From contig CBDDYR010000002.1 in the NCBI GenBank assembly GCA_965235635.1, positions 209,737-273,736 on the forward strand: a stretch of DNA of 64,000 bases, written 5' to 3'. Position numbers and translations under genes: made by a program. This document shows positions 19,525 through 29,207 of this stretch, piece after piece. The DNA comes from Fontibacterium meridianamericanum. GTDB taxonomy: Bacteria > Pseudomonadota > Alphaproteobacteria > Pelagibacterales > Pelagibacteraceae. The notes under the pieces are model-generated. The model was not told where the DNA came from. It made no database searches and was given only the letters and a program-made list of their open reading frames with translations. Every line of letters begins with the position of its first letter. The stretch's first letter is position 1.

Positions 19525-20088
19525 ATGAAAATTTTAGGATCAGACATCAGAGTTGGTAATATCATTGAATATAAAAATGATCTTTGGAAATGCCTTAAAA
19601 ACCAAACATCAAATCGTGGAAACCTTCGATCACACAATCAAGTAGAGCTTAAAAGTATTACTAAAGGCACAAAATTAAATGAAAGATTTAGAGCTGATGA
19701 AACAGTAGAAAAGGCAAGTCTTGAAGAAAAAAAATTTCAATTTTTATATTCAGCAAACGATGAATTCTTTTTTATGGATAGCGAAAATTTTGAACAAATC
19801 TCAATCAATAAGTCAGTTGTTGAAGAATGCGAAAAATTATTAAAAGAAAATTTAGAAGTGACTATTGAATTTTATCAAGAAAAACCATTAAGTGTTATTT
19901 TGCCTAGATCTGTAGAATATGAAATTATTGAAACAGAGTCTGTAGTAAAAGGACAAACAGCCTCTGGTTCTTTTAAACCTGCAACAATTCAAAACGGTAT
20001 TAAGATAATGGTGCCACCATTTATAAGTCAAGGCGATAAAATAATTGTTGATACAGAGACACAAGAGTATTTAAAAAAAGTTAGCTAA
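19525..20088 (+). CDS. efp: Elongation factor P
   Basis: Relieves ribosome stalling at polyproline. Three OB-like domains in 187 aa; the start MKILGSDIRVGNIIEYKNDLW and C-terminal TASGSFKPATIQNGIKIMVPPF are typical. The loop expected to carry the modified residue reads NQTSNRGNLRSHNQVELKS, with Arg near residue 32 (NRGNLR) instead of the Lys of E. coli; Arg-type EF-P would be rhamnosylated in other bacteria, but which residue is modified here is uncertain. It overlaps suhB by 1 bp. Confidence 0.93.
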   Translation: MKILGSDIRVGNIIEYKNDLWKCLKNQTSNRGNLRSHNQVELKSITKGTKLNERFRADETVEKASLEEKKFQFLYSANDEFFFMDSENFEQISINKSVVEECEKLLKENLEVTIEFYQEKPLSVILPRSVEYEIIETESVVKGQTASGSFKPATIQNGIKIMVPPFISQGDKIIVDTETQEYLKKVS

Positions 20089-20870
20089 TGCCTTTACTGT
20101 CGGCAAATCTAAACATCATGGAGAAGGCCTGTAAAAAAGCATCCAAACTATTAATTCGTGATTTTGGTGAAATTGAAAAATTACAAGTATCAAAAAAAGG
20201 ACCTGGGGATTTTGTTACAAATTCCGACAAAAGAACTGAAAAAATAATTATAAATGAACTATCTATTGCTCGACCTGATTATTCATTTTTAGCTGAAGAA
20301 AGCGGCTCCTCCGGAAAAAGCACTGAATTTAAATGGATTATTGATCCAATCGATGGAACTACAAATTTTTTACATGGCATTCCTTATTTTGCAATATCAA
20401 TAGGTCTAGAAAAAAATAAAGAAATTATATGCGGTATGATCTTTAATCCTATAACTAATGAAATGTTTTATGCTGAAAAAGGTAAAGGAGCATATCTAAA
20501 CAATTCAAGAATTCGCGTTTCATCAAGAAAAAATATTGATGAATGTATTCTTCTCACAGGCGGGCCCATTCTCTCTTACAAAAATAAAGAAATATTTTTC
20601 AAAGAGTATGAATCGGTTAGTAGAAAAGTTGCAGCGACTAGAAAATTTGGTAGCTCAGCGCTGGATCTTGCATATCTTGCTAGTGGAAGATGCGATGGGG
20701 TATGGGAAAGAAACCTAAATTATTGGGATATTGCAGCTGGAATTATAATCGTTAAAGAAGCTGGAGGCACAGTAACCGATTTTAAAGGTGGAAATAAATA
20801 TATCGAAGATAGAAATCTTCTAGCTACAAATTCGAAAATAGATAAAGATCTTATTGATTTGCTTGCATAA
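20088..20870 (+). CDS. suhB: Inositol monophosphatase family protein
   Basis: Metal-dependent phosphatase of the IMPase family. Motifs: LAEESG, WIIDPIDGTTNFLHGIPYFAIS (metal-binding Asp residues) and WERNLNYWDIAAGIIIVKEAGG. It is 260 aa. The start overlaps the efp stop codon. Substrate could be inositol-1-phosphate or a related sugar phosphate; SuhB also acts in rRNA antitermination in enterics. Confidence 0.93.
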   Translation: MPLLSANLNIMEKACKKASKLLIRDFGEIEKLQVSKKGPGDFVTNSDKRTEKIIINELSIARPDYSFLAEESGSSGKSTEFKWIIDPIDGTTNFLHGIPYFAISIGLEKNKEIICGMIFNPITNEMFYAEKGKGAYLNNSRIRVSSRKNIDECILLTGGPILSYKNKEIFFKEYESVSRKVAATRKFGSSALDLAYLASGRCDGVWERNLNYWDIAAGIIIVKEAGGTVTDFKGGNKYIEDRNLLATNSKIDKDLIDLLA

Positions 20871-20878
20871 ATTTTTAA

Positions 20879-22045
20879 ATGCTAAAAATTCTGATTTTTT
20901 TATTTCTTGATGTTCTTGCTTTTAGCGGAGTTTTAATTTCGACTTTACCATTTTTAATTCATGAATACGGCGGCAATATTCTTTTAATAACAATAATTTT
21001 TGGATCATTTTCATTTTTTCAATTTTTTACATCTCCTTTTTGGGGAAGTTTATCAGATAGATTTGGCAGAAAACCCCTCATCATTTTAAATTGTTTTGCA
21101 GAAATATTAGCTAATTTAATATTGGCAATTAGCGGAAGTTTGCTGATGATATTTTTATCAAGAATTGTTGCGGGTTTATTTAAAAATAATGTCTCTGTTG
21201 GAACTGCTTATATTGCAGACATTACTACCCAGAAAAATCGAGCTAAGGGAATGGGTTTATTCGGCGTTGCCTTTGGTTTGGGTTTTACTGTAGGTCCTTT
21301 GCTTGGGGGATTAGTTGCTGGATCTAATTTTACTATTATGACACTCGCTAATGTCGCGTGGATTGCCTGTGCAATTAATATTTTTAATTTATTATTTGTA
21401 ACTTTTCTTTTAAAAGAATCTAAAAGATCTTTCAATAATTTTTCAATAAAAAATTCTTTTAGTAAAATTTATTTTCAATTTAAATTAATTAAAAAAAAAA
21501 TATTACTACCTTTTTTTTTAATTATATTCATAGTTTATTTTGGATTTTCCGGAATGGAGGGAATATTTGCAATCTGGATAAAAGAAACTTTTGAATGGGG
21601 ACCAAAAGAGGTTGGAATAGTTATGTTGTATGCAGGCTTAAGTCAGATTATAGTTCAAGGACTTATTTTAAGGTTACTACTAAAATTTTTTAATGAAATT
21701 CAATTAATAAAAAGCGGGATTTTATTTTTAATTTTTGGTTTTTTATTAATTCCAACTTCTAATATTTATTTGGTACCAGTTGCAATATTTTTTTTGTGTT
21801 ACGGCATTGGTGTAACAAATCCTTGCTTGAATAGTTTGGTTTCAAAAAAATGTTCTAAAAATGAAAAAGGGTTTGCTCTGGGTGCTGCTTATTCTGCTCA
21901 ATCAATTTCAAGATTTATTGGCCAACCTGCTGCTGGTATTTTATTTTTATTTTTCGGGAAAGATATGCCTTTTTATGTAAACTCAACAATTCTTGTTCTT
22001 ACAATAATATTTTATTTATCTTTAATTAAAAAAGTTAACAAATAA
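20879..22045 (+). CDS. MFS transporter, TetA/drug-exporter type
   Basis: A 388-aa major facilitator with about 12 hydrophobic segments. The MFS signature GSLSDRFGRKPLI lies between helices 2 and 3, and FGLGFTVGPLLGGLVAG is the antiporter-like motif C in helix 5, which suggests export. Closest in feel to TetA(G)-type proteins. It is 8 bp after suhB. Substrate cannot be told from sequence. Confidence 0.88.
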   Translation: MLKILIFLFLDVLAFSGVLISTLPFLIHEYGGNILLITIIFGSFSFFQFFTSPFWGSLSDRFGRKPLIILNCFAEILANLILAISGSLLMIFLSRIVAGLFKNNVSVGTAYIADITTQKNRAKGMGLFGVAFGLGFTVGPLLGGLVAGSNFTIMTLANVAWIACAINIFNLLFVTFLLKESKRSFNNFSIKNSFSKIYFQFKLIKKKILLPFFLIIFIVYFGFSGMEGIFAIWIKETFEWGPKEVGIVMLYAGLSQIIVQGLILRLLLKFFNEIQLIKSGILFLIFGFLLIPTSNIYLVPVAIFFLCYGIGVTNPCLNSLVSKKCSKNEKGFALGAAYSAQSISRFIGQPAAGILFLFFGKDMPFYVNSTILVLTIIFYLSLIKKVNK

Positions 22046-22067
22046 GAGCTTTATTTACTAAGAAGTG

Positions 22068-22095
22068 TTGTCTATTTATCTAGTTTTGTTATAAA
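22068..22095 (+). promoter_or_regulatory. Possible sigma-70-type promoter of rpmE
   Basis: TTGTCT (22068-22073) and TATAAA (22090-22095) are separated by 16 bp, 17 bp before the rpmE start codon. In so AT-rich a genome such matches arise easily, so this is tentative. Confidence 0.4.
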
Positions 22096-22112
22096 AACTT
22101 TCTTCTAAAATT

Positions 22113-22346
22113 ATGAAAGAAAAAATACATCCAAAAACACACAAGATAAAAGTTGTAATGACTGATGGTAGTCAATTTGAAACTTTATCGACCTGGGGAA
22201 AAGAAAATGATATTATGAAATTAGATATTGATCCAATATCACATCCTGCATGGACGGGTGGTTCACAAAAAATTATAGACAAAGGAAGAGTTAGCAAATT
22301 TAATAAAAAATTTGAAAATCTTACTACTAAAACAAGTAAAAAATAA
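22113..22346 (+). CDS. rpmE: 50S ribosomal protein L31
   Basis: Small large-subunit protein. It starts MKEKIHPKTHKIKVVMTDGSQFE and has the signature LDIDPISHPAWTGG, then RVSKFNKKF. It is 77 aa and lacks the zinc-binding cysteines, so it belongs to the Cys-minus form. trcR follows after 6 bp. Confidence 0.95.
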   Translation: MKEKIHPKTHKIKVVMTDGSQFETLSTWGKENDIMKLDIDPISHPAWTGGSQKIIDKGRVSKFNKKFENLTTKTSKK

Positions 22347-22352
22347 ATATTT

Positions 22353-22922
22353 ATGTTAGATAAACCTTTAATGCCAAAAGCAACGGCGGTATGGTTGCTC
22401 GAGAATACAAGTTTGACTTTCAAACAAATTGCTGATTTCTGTCAACTTCATGAACTTGAAATTAAAGGAATTGCAGATGGAGATGTTGCGGTTGGAATAA
22501 AAGCCTACAATCCAATACTTGCAAATCAGTTAACAAGAGAAGAAATTGAAGAATGCAGCAAAGATCCGAACAAATCATTATCTATAAATAAAAAAGTATT
22601 AGATTACGAAATCAAAACAGTTGTTGGACCAAAATACACTCCGCTTTCTAAGAGACAGGACAGACCGGATGCAATTGCTTGGTTAATTAAAAATTATCCA
22701 CAATTATCCGAGGGTCAAATTTCAAAACTTGTAGGTACTACAAAAAATACTGTGGAGTCTGTTAAAAGTAGAAAACATTGGAACACTTCAAATATAACAC
22801 CCAAAGATCCTGTGGCTTTAAATTTATGTACTCAAAGCGATTTACAAAAAGCTGTCGAAAAAGCTAATAGAAAAGTTGAGAGCCAAAAAAAAGCAAAATT
22901 AAAACTAGAAGCTAATAAGTAA
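22353..22922 (+). CDS. trcR: DUF1013 cell-cycle regulator TrcR
   Basis: A 189-aa member of the alphaproteobacteria-specific DUF1013/TrcR family. The start MLDKPLMPKATAVWLLENTSLTF, then FCQLHELEIKGIADGDVA, is the family hallmark, and RQDRPDAIAWLIKNYPQLSEGQI resembles a helix-turn-helix segment. In Caulobacter this protein is linked to RNA polymerase and ctrA control. It lies next to rpmE and is likely co-transcribed. Confidence 0.88.
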   Translation: MLDKPLMPKATAVWLLENTSLTFKQIADFCQLHELEIKGIADGDVAVGIKAYNPILANQLTREEIEECSKDPNKSLSINKKVLDYEIKTVVGPKYTPLSKRQDRPDAIAWLIKNYPQLSEGQISKLVGTTKNTVESVKSRKHWNTSNITPKDPVALNLCTQSDLQKAVEKANRKVESQKKAKLKLEANK

Positions 22923-22945
22923 TCTAACTTATTTTATAAATAAAT

Positions 22946-23446
22946 ATGTCTTTTAATTCAAAAAATAAATCTATTGTTTCTATAATCATGGGAAGTAAGT
23001 CAGATTGGAGTACTCTTAAAAAATCAGCAGAAATTCTTAAAAAATTAAAAATTCGATACCTTATAAAAATTGTATCGGCACATAGAACTCCTATGAGGTT
23101 AGTAGAATTTGCTAAGTCTGCTAAGAAAAATAATATTTCAGTTATTATTGCTGGAGCTGGTGGGTCCGCTCATTTACCTGGAATGGTTGCTGCAATCACT
23201 GACTTGCCCGTAATTGGAGTTCCGATAGAAACAAGATCATTAAAAGGATTAGACAGTTTATTATCAATTGTTCAAATGCCTTTCGGTATACCCGTAGGAA
23301 CTGTTGCTATTGGAGAAACTGGCGCAAAAAATGCTGCCTTATATGCTGCTTCTATCTTGAGTCTTAATGATAAAAAAATTGCAAACAACTTGAGAATATG
23401 GAGAAATAAACAAACTCTATCAGTAAAGCATAGCCCTAAGAAATGA
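22946..23446 (+). CDS. purE: N5-carboxyaminoimidazole ribonucleotide mutase
   Basis: Purine synthesis enzyme that converts N5-CAIR to CAIR. Motifs: IIMGSKSDW, SAHRTP and IAGAGGSAHLPGMVAAIT, with the catalytic His, and PFGIPVGTVAIGETGAKNAA. It is 166 aa. The stop overlaps the purK start by 4 bp, as in a purEK operon. Confidence 0.97.
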   Translation: MSFNSKNKSIVSIIMGSKSDWSTLKKSAEILKKLKIRYLIKIVSAHRTPMRLVEFAKSAKKNNISVIIAGAGGSAHLPGMVAAITDLPVIGVPIETRSLKGLDSLLSIVQMPFGIPVGTVAIGETGAKNAALYAASILSLNDKKIANNLRIWRNKQTLSVKHSPKK

Positions 23447-24486
23447 GAAAAAAAACCTTTACCCTTGGAATATTTGGGGGTGGTCAATTAGGAAAATTTT
23501 TAGTTCAAGCTGCAAATAAACTTAATATCAAAACTTTTGTATTTACTGACAGCACAGACTCACCCGCAATCTATTATTGTGATGACTTTATTATCTCTAG
23601 CTATGAAAATAAAAAAAAATTAGATTTTTTTATAAAAAATATCGATTTAGCAACCTTTGAATTTGAAAATATTCCTTTTAAAACTCTCGATTATGTTGAA
23701 AAAAAAATCAACGTATCTCCAAAACCATCTATAATAAGAATTCTTCAAGATAGATTAAAAGAAAAAACTTTTTTAAACTCAATAGGAATCAAAACAACTG
23801 AATTTTATTATTTAAAAAAGATTAACAAAAATAAATTAAACAATAATATTTTTCCAGCATTAGTAAAAACAACACGGCTTGGATATGATGGCAAAGGACA
23901 AATATTTTTCAAAAATAAAAAAGATTTTTTAAAACATTCCTTTAAAAATAAAGAATATATAATAGAAAAATTAATTAATTTTAAAAAGGAAATTTCAATA
24001 ATTATAAGCAGATCTAAAAAAGAAAGTGTTTCATATGATGCTTTTGAAAATCTTCACAGACATCAAATACTAAATAAATCTCATATCCCAGCAAATATTA
24101 ATTCAAAATTAAATAATGATGCAAAAATAATTGCAAAAAAAATTGCTGATAAATTAAATTATATAGGAACAATGTGTGTTGAATTTTTTGTAACAAAAAA
24201 CAACGAATTATTAGTAAATGAAATTGCTCCTAGAGTTCACAATTCCGGGCACCTAACAATGAACGCTCATAATGTTAGCCAATTTGAAAATCATATAAGA
24301 GCAGTATGTAATCTTAAATTAAAAAAAACTAAAAGAATACACAAAGCAATTATGTATAATATTCTCGGTTATGATATTAAAAAATACAGATCAAAAGAGA
24401 CAGTCAAGAATGTTTTCTTTTATGATTATGGAAAAAAAGAAATTAAAGATAAAAGAAAAATGGGACATCTAACTAAAATCTTTTAA
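23443..24486 (+). CDS. purK: N5-carboxyaminoimidazole ribonucleotide synthase
   Basis: ATP-grasp enzyme that makes N5-CAIR from AIR and bicarbonate. It begins TLGIFGGGQLGKFLVQAAN and has VKTTRLGYDGKGQ (ATP-grasp) and NEIAPRVHNSGHLTMNAHNVSQFENHIRA cut here for length into its key residues E, R and H. It is 347 aa, which is normal. Its end overlaps the convergent coq9 gene by 4 bp. Confidence 0.96.
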   Translation: MRKKTFTLGIFGGGQLGKFLVQAANKLNIKTFVFTDSTDSPAIYYCDDFIISSYENKKKLDFFIKNIDLATFEFENIPFKTLDYVEKKINVSPKPSIIRILQDRLKEKTFLNSIGIKTTEFYYLKKINKNKLNNNIFPALVKTTRLGYDGKGQIFFKNKKDFLKHSFKNKEYIIEKLINFKKEISIIISRSKKESVSYDAFENLHRHQILNKSHIPANINSKLNNDAKIIAKKIADKLNYIGTMCVEFFVTKNNELLVNEIAPRVHNSGHLTMNAHNVSQFENHIRAVCNLKLKKTKRIHKAIMYNILGYDIKKYRSKETVKNVFFYDYGKKEIKDKRKMGHLTKIF

Positions 24487-25121
24487 AAACCGCGCCCTGC
24501 TTTTTGTATAGAAAAAAAATTTAAAAAATCTTTAATATTTTTAAAAAAATCTAATTTTACTTTAAATTGAGATAATAATTTAACATGTTCAAGTGATTTT
24601 TTTATTTCTTTTTCAAGATCCTTTTGCGTCAATTTTTCTTTATAAAAAATTAATATCAAAATTTTTAAATAAACAGAGGATAATATTAATCTTTTTGTAT
24701 AATAATTAAAATCTACCGAACGGTCATTAGCATATTTCCACATGAGATCTGCAACAGAATATATATAAGTTAAAACTTTGCCTGAGTTATTATTTTTTAT
24801 TAAATGAATAAAAATTTTCTGTGTTAAATCTTTATATTTTTTTTCAATTTGAAATCTTTTATTAAGTAAAAAAGATATTTTCTCATTAGTTTTATAAAAC
24901 TTATTAATTTTAGACTTAACTTCACTTAAAAATCTTTTATCTAAATCTTCAAAAATTAATTCACTAATTTTAATTAATAATTCTTGTTTATCAAAAAAAT
25001 TCAAGATCTCTTGTTTTTTAAAAAAAAATTCCTGATCAATATTATCAAAATCAATTTTTTTATAATTTTTATATAAATGGTTTAAAATTCTATCTTTTTG
25101 CAATTTTGTAAAATCAACCAT
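24483..25121 (-). CDS. coq9: COQ9 family ubiquinone biosynthesis protein
   Basis: COQ9 binds lipid and supports COQ7 in ubiquinone synthesis; bacterial members are mostly alphaproteobacterial. The signature ADLMWKYANDRSVDFNYYTKR (about residues 125-145) matches the family, although the rest is divergent and very Lys/Phe-rich. It is 212 aa. In many alphaproteobacteria it lies divergent to rpsU; here rpsU is 27 kb away and coq9 abuts mreD instead. Confidence 0.82.
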   Translation of the reverse strand: MVDFTKLQKDRILNHLYKNYKKIDFDNIDQEFFFKKQEILNFFDKQELLIKISELIFEDLDKRFLSEVKSKINKFYKTNEKISFLLNKRFQIEKKYKDLTQKIFIHLIKNNNSGKVLTYIYSVADLMWKYANDRSVDFNYYTKRLILSSVYLKILILIFYKEKLTQKDLEKEIKKSLEHVKLLSQFKVKLDFFKNIKDFLNFFSIQKAGRGF

Positions 25122-25127
25122 TAAAAA

Positions 25128-25613
25128 TTAATAATGATAAAATACTCTAAATAAAGTTCTTATAACTGGATAAAAAATAAGACTAACGATCATATTGATG
25201 GCTAATAATAAATATTCGAAAGGTGTTTGAGAAAAATAACTTAATATAATTACTGATGTAATTTGCGTAATCAAAAGTGATATTCCAAATGCTATAAATT
25301 CATTTTGAAAATTTGTTTGTGTTCTTCTTTGTTTTAAATACGAAGCTAATTTACTTAAAAGTATAAAACAAATTGATGTCATACCAAATGGCATGCCTTG
25401 TAATGAGTCAAAGATTAATCCTATAAAAAATAAAAATGTAATTGAAAAACGTTCCTTATCAAAAAAAGAAAAATAAAATACTAATATATATTTAATGTTG
25501 ATAATTGGACCTGGTGCAATCCAGGTGTTTATAAAAATACTATCATTAATACAAATAAGCGTAAAAATAATATGAGCTGAGTAAAATTTAATTTTTTCTA
25601 AAAATGACTTCAT
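25128..25613 (-). CDS. mreD: Rod shape-determining protein MreD
   Basis: Small polytopic membrane protein of the elongasome: 161 aa with about five hydrophobic segments and the motif GLIFDSLQGMPFGMTSI typical of MreD. It overlaps the mreC stop by 4 bp and forms mreBCD with the next two genes. Confidence 0.9.
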   Translation of the reverse strand: MKSFLEKIKFYSAHIIFTLICINDSIFINTWIAPGPIINIKYILVFYFSFFDKERFSITFLFFIGLIFDSLQGMPFGMTSICFILLSKLASYLKQRRTQTNFQNEFIAFGISLLITQITSVIILSYFSQTPFEYLLLAINMIVSLIFYPVIRTLFRVFYHY

Positions 25614-26473
25614 TGTTTTTTAACCTTTAAAACTGAAACATAGTTTAATTGATGTTCCTTAAATCCAAGATCAACTGAGTATTTTCTTTTTTTAATATCT
25701 TTTTTATTGTCTGTGATTATTTTTCCAACGTATAGTCCTTCCTTAATAATTCCATCTGAGCCAGAAGTATAAATCTGATCATTATTTTCAAAAACAGCGT
25801 TTTGTGGAAGAAAAAGTAATTGCGCACCCCCAAGACCATTGCCTTTTAAAATTGCATTAACTCCTCTTGAAGGAATAACCACGGGAACTCTACTATTGAG
25901 ATCGGTAATCACCATAGCTTTTGAACTAAATAAATTTACTTCTGAAATTTTCCCAAGATAAACATTGTTTCGTACGATTGCCTGTCCTAATTGAATGCCT
26001 TCATTAGATCCTAGTGTTAAAATTAAATTTTTAGCAAATTCATTTGTGTCTTCATGAATTATTTTTGCATAAACTGATACATAATCATCTCTATTTTTAA
26101 TTCCTAAAACTCTTTTTAAATTATCATTTTCATTTTTAAAAAATTGTAACTCACGTTTTTCAGCATTTAACTGTTCAATCTCGTCCTTAAGTTTTTTATT
26201 TTCTAAAACAATGTTAAAATTAAAGTACTGTTTAGCTGAACTACCAAAATCAGAAACAAGCTTAACTGGAGCATTAACTATGTAAGTACTGTAGGTAATT
26301 CCATCGTTAATTAATGCTTTTAAAAATCTTATAGCTTTAAGATCACTTTTTTCTGAAAATAAAAATAAAAAACAAATTACAATATAAGAAGGAAGAAGAA
26401 ATCTTTTACTGATAGTCTTTTGTAAAGCTGAAACGCCCGGAGTTGAGCTTCTTGCAAGCCGATTTTGACTCAT
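25610..26473 (-). CDS. mreC: Rod shape-determining protein MreC
   Basis: Bitopic elongasome scaffold. A short cytoplasmic N-terminus is followed by a transmembrane helix (about residues 25-42), a coiled coil (about 85-120, ENKKLKDEIEQLNAEKREL) and the beta-barrel domain (VIPSRGVNAILKGNG, then YTSGSDGIIKEGLYVGKI). It is 287 aa. It lies 19 bp after mreB. Confidence 0.94.
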   Translation of the reverse strand: MSQNRLARSSTPGVSALQKTISKRFLLPSYIVICFLFLFSEKSDLKAIRFLKALINDGITYSTYIVNAPVKLVSDFGSSAKQYFNFNIVLENKKLKDEIEQLNAEKRELQFFKNENDNLKRVLGIKNRDDYVSVYAKIIHEDTNEFAKNLILTLGSNEGIQLGQAIVRNNVYLGKISEVNLFSSKAMVITDLNSRVPVVIPSRGVNAILKGNGLGGAQLLFLPQNAVFENNDQIYTSGSDGIIKEGLYVGKIITDNKKDIKKRKYSVDLGFKEHQLNYVSVLKVKKQ

Positions 26474-26492
26474 ATTAGATTAATATAACTTT

Positions 26493-27524
26493 TTAATATG
26501 AAGTTAGCATAGAAGAAAATATTCCTTCTTGCTCTAAAGCTTTACCAGTTCCAATTGCAACACATGATAATGCATCCTCTGCGATAGTAACTGGCAATCC
26601 TGTTTCTTTTTTAATAAGTTTATCTAAATTTTTTAAATATGCGCCACCACCCGCTAGTACCATTCCTGAGTCTACTAGGTCTGAAGACAATTCTGGTGGA
26701 GTGTTTTCTAAAGCATGTTTAACGGCATTAACAATTTGATTAACTACTCCTTCCAAAGCTTCGGCAGTATCTTTTTCTGTTAATATAACTTCCTTTGGAG
26801 TTCCGGTTCTAATATCCCGTCCTTTCATTAGAAAAGTTTTTTCAGATCCTGTTGGAATTGCAGACCCTATTTCTTTTTTAATTCTTTCTGCTGTTGAGTC
26901 TCCAATTAGTAAGTTAAATTTTTTCTTCATAAAATTAATAATTGCATTATCCATCGCATCACCAGCAATTCTTAAAGAATGAGAGTAAACAATTCCCCCT
27001 AACGACATAACTGCGATTTCAGTAGTTCCTCCACCAATATCAACAATCATAGATGCTTGAGGCTCTGAAATTGGAAGTCCAGCACCAATAGCAGCTGCCA
27101 CTGGTTCTTCTATAAGTTGTACTTTTCTTGCTCCAGCTGCATAACCTGCCTCTTGAATAGCTCTTCTTTCAACTGGCGTTGAACCCGTTGGAACGCAAAT
27201 AATAATTCTAGGATTTGCAAAAGCATTTCGTTTATGAATTTTTCTAATAAAATGTTTGATCATTTCTTCTGTAACTATGAAATCTGCGATCACTCCATCT
27301 TTCATAGGTCTTATCGCTGTAATATTTCCAGGTGTTCGTCCCAACATTTGTTTTGCTTCTTCACCAACAGCCAAAACTTCATTTCTTCCGTTTCGAGATA
27401 TCACGGCAACAACGGATGGTTCGTTTAGTACAATTCCTTTTCCACGAACATAAACTAAAGTGTTTGCTGTTCCTAAATCGATCGCCATATCGGTCGACCA
27501 AAATCCAAATAATTTATCAAACAT
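26493..27524 (-). CDS. mreB: Rod shape-determining protein MreB
   Basis: Bacterial actin that guides lateral wall synthesis. ATP-binding motifs: DLGTANTLVYVRGKGIV, VDIGGGTTEIAVMSLGGIV and the C-terminal LAGGGAYLKNLDKLI. It is 343 aa and highly conserved, so the call is secure. It is first of mreBCD and 17 bp after leuA. Confidence 0.98.
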   Translation of the reverse strand: MFDKLFGFWSTDMAIDLGTANTLVYVRGKGIVLNEPSVVAVISRNGRNEVLAVGEEAKQMLGRTPGNITAIRPMKDGVIADFIVTEEMIKHFIRKIHKRNAFANPRIIICVPTGSTPVERRAIQEAGYAAGARKVQLIEEPVAAAIGAGLPISEPQASMIVDIGGGTTEIAVMSLGGIVYSHSLRIAGDAMDNAIINFMKKKFNLLIGDSTAERIKKEIGSAIPTGSEKTFLMKGRDIRTGTPKEVILTEKDTAEALEGVVNQIVNAVKHALENTPPELSSDLVDSGMVLAGGGAYLKNLDKLIKKETGLPVTIAEDALSCVAIGTGKALEQEGIFSSMLTSY

Positions 27525-27541
27525 TTTTTTTTCTTACTTAA

Positions 27542-29101
27542 TTAAGCAGAAGCACTTAAGTCTGAGCTTGGTGCAGTTCTTTTTCTCTTAATAATTAATT
27601 TATTTAGTGCGTTTATATACGCTTTTGCAGAAGCAACAAGAGTATCCGTATCTGCAGCCTGACCTACAGAAATCTTACCTTTTTCTTCAATTCTTACACT
27701 GACTGTAGCCTGTGCATCGGTTCCTTCTGTTACCGCTTGTACTTGGTAAAGTTGAAGATTAACATTATGAGGGTAGATTTTTTTTATTGCTTTAAATATT
27801 GCATCTACTGGTCCGTCTCCTTCTGACTCTGTTTTTTTAATCTCGTCATAAATCATCAGTTCAATTTTTGCTTTTTGCGGTCCTTTAGTTCCAGCAATAA
27901 CTTCTAATGAGGATAAACTGATAGCATTATTATGTTTCATTAAATCATCATCAATTAATGCAATAATATCTTCGTCAAATACGTGTTTTTTTTTATCAGC
28001 TAAATCCTTGAATTTTGCAAAAGTGTTATTAATTAATTCATCAGTTAAATCTGGGTAACCTAATTCTGCAGCTTTATCTTTAAATGCATTTCTTCCTGAA
28101 TGTTTTCCCATAACTAAAGAAGATTTTGTAACCCCGACACTTTCTGGTGTCATAATTTCATAAGTTTTTTTATTTTTTAACATTCCATCTTGATGAATCC
28201 CAGACTCATGGGCAAAAGCATTCTTTCCAACAATGGCTTTATTAAATTGAACTGGAAAGCCAGTTACATTTGAAACTAATTTTGAACAACTACTAATTTT
28301 TTTAGTATTAATATTTGTTTTATAAGGCATTAAATCACTGCGTGTTTTCATTGCCATTACAATTTCCTCTAAAGCTGCATTTCCAGCTCTTTCGCCAATA
28401 CCATTAATAGTACATTCAATTTGTCTTGCCCCAGCTTTTACTCCAGCTAAAGAATTTGCAACCGCAAGACCAAGATCATTATGGCAATGCGTTGAAACAA
28501 TGGCCTTGTCTATATTTGGAACTTTATCAAATAATAATTTAATCGTTTTATAATATTCATCTGGAATCGTATAACCAACGGTATCTGGAATATTAATTGT
28601 TCTTGCTCCACTTTTTATTGCAAGCTCTACTGTTTTACATAAAAAATCTGGTGTAGTTCTAGTTCCATCTTCTGGCGACCATTCAACATCATCAGTAAAT
28701 CTTCTTGCCAAAGAAACGCTATCTTTAATTAATTCCAAAACTTCCTTAGGACTTTTTTTTAATTTATGTTTCATATGCAAGGGACTAGTTGAAAGGAAAG
28801 TATGGATTCTAAAACGTTTTGCTTTTTTTAATGCATCTTTACATTTTTCAATATCTGCTTTGACCGCTCGAGCTAATCCACATGGAATAGTTTTTCTTAA
28901 AATTTTTGCAATTTCTGATACGGCTTCAAAATCACCGTTAGAGGCAGCTGGAAATCCAGCTTCCATAACATCAACTCCTAAATCTTCAAATGCTCGTGCA
29001 ATTTGAATCTTTTCTTCAAGACTCATTGAAGCACCTGGAGATTGCTCTCCATCTCTTAAAGTAGTGTCAAAAATGATGATTTGATTATTGCTTTTTGCCA
29101 T
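27542..29101 (-). CDS. leuA: 2-isopropylmalate synthase
   Basis: First committed step of leucine synthesis. Motifs: FDTTLRDGEQSPGASM at the start, STHCHNDLGLAVANSLAGV for metal binding, NGIGERAGNAALEEI, and a C-terminal LeuA allosteric domain (QLYQVQAVTEGTDAQATVSV) for leucine feedback. It is 519 aa. A 106-bp gap separates it from ilvC. Confidence 0.97.
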   Translation of the reverse strand: MAKSNNQIIIFDTTLRDGEQSPGASMSLEEKIQIARAFEDLGVDVMEAGFPAASNGDFEAVSEIAKILRKTIPCGLARAVKADIEKCKDALKKAKRFRIHTFLSTSPLHMKHKLKKSPKEVLELIKDSVSLARRFTDDVEWSPEDGTRTTPDFLCKTVELAIKSGARTINIPDTVGYTIPDEYYKTIKLLFDKVPNIDKAIVSTHCHNDLGLAVANSLAGVKAGARQIECTINGIGERAGNAALEEIVMAMKTRSDLMPYKTNINTKKISSCSKLVSNVTGFPVQFNKAIVGKNAFAHESGIHQDGMLKNKKTYEIMTPESVGVTKSSLVMGKHSGRNAFKDKAAELGYPDLTDELINNTFAKFKDLADKKKHVFDEDIIALIDDDLMKHNNAISLSSLEVIAGTKGPQKAKIELMIYDEIKKTESEGDGPVDAIFKAIKKIYPHNVNLQLYQVQAVTEGTDAQATVSVRIEEKGKISVGQAADTDTLVASAKAYINALNKLIIKRKRTAPSSDLSASA

Positions 29102-29207
29102 ATTTTTAAACTTAATTTAGCTAAAATTAAAAATCTACTGATAAATACTTTTCGATATCCGTTTAGATTTTCAAACTATTAAAAAGGCTTAATTTTATTA
29201 AACAGTC

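Noticed and set aside
29102..29207. Leader peptide or T-box/attenuator before leuA
   Set aside because: The 106-bp gap shows no leucine-codon run, no strong hairpin and no known leader motif.
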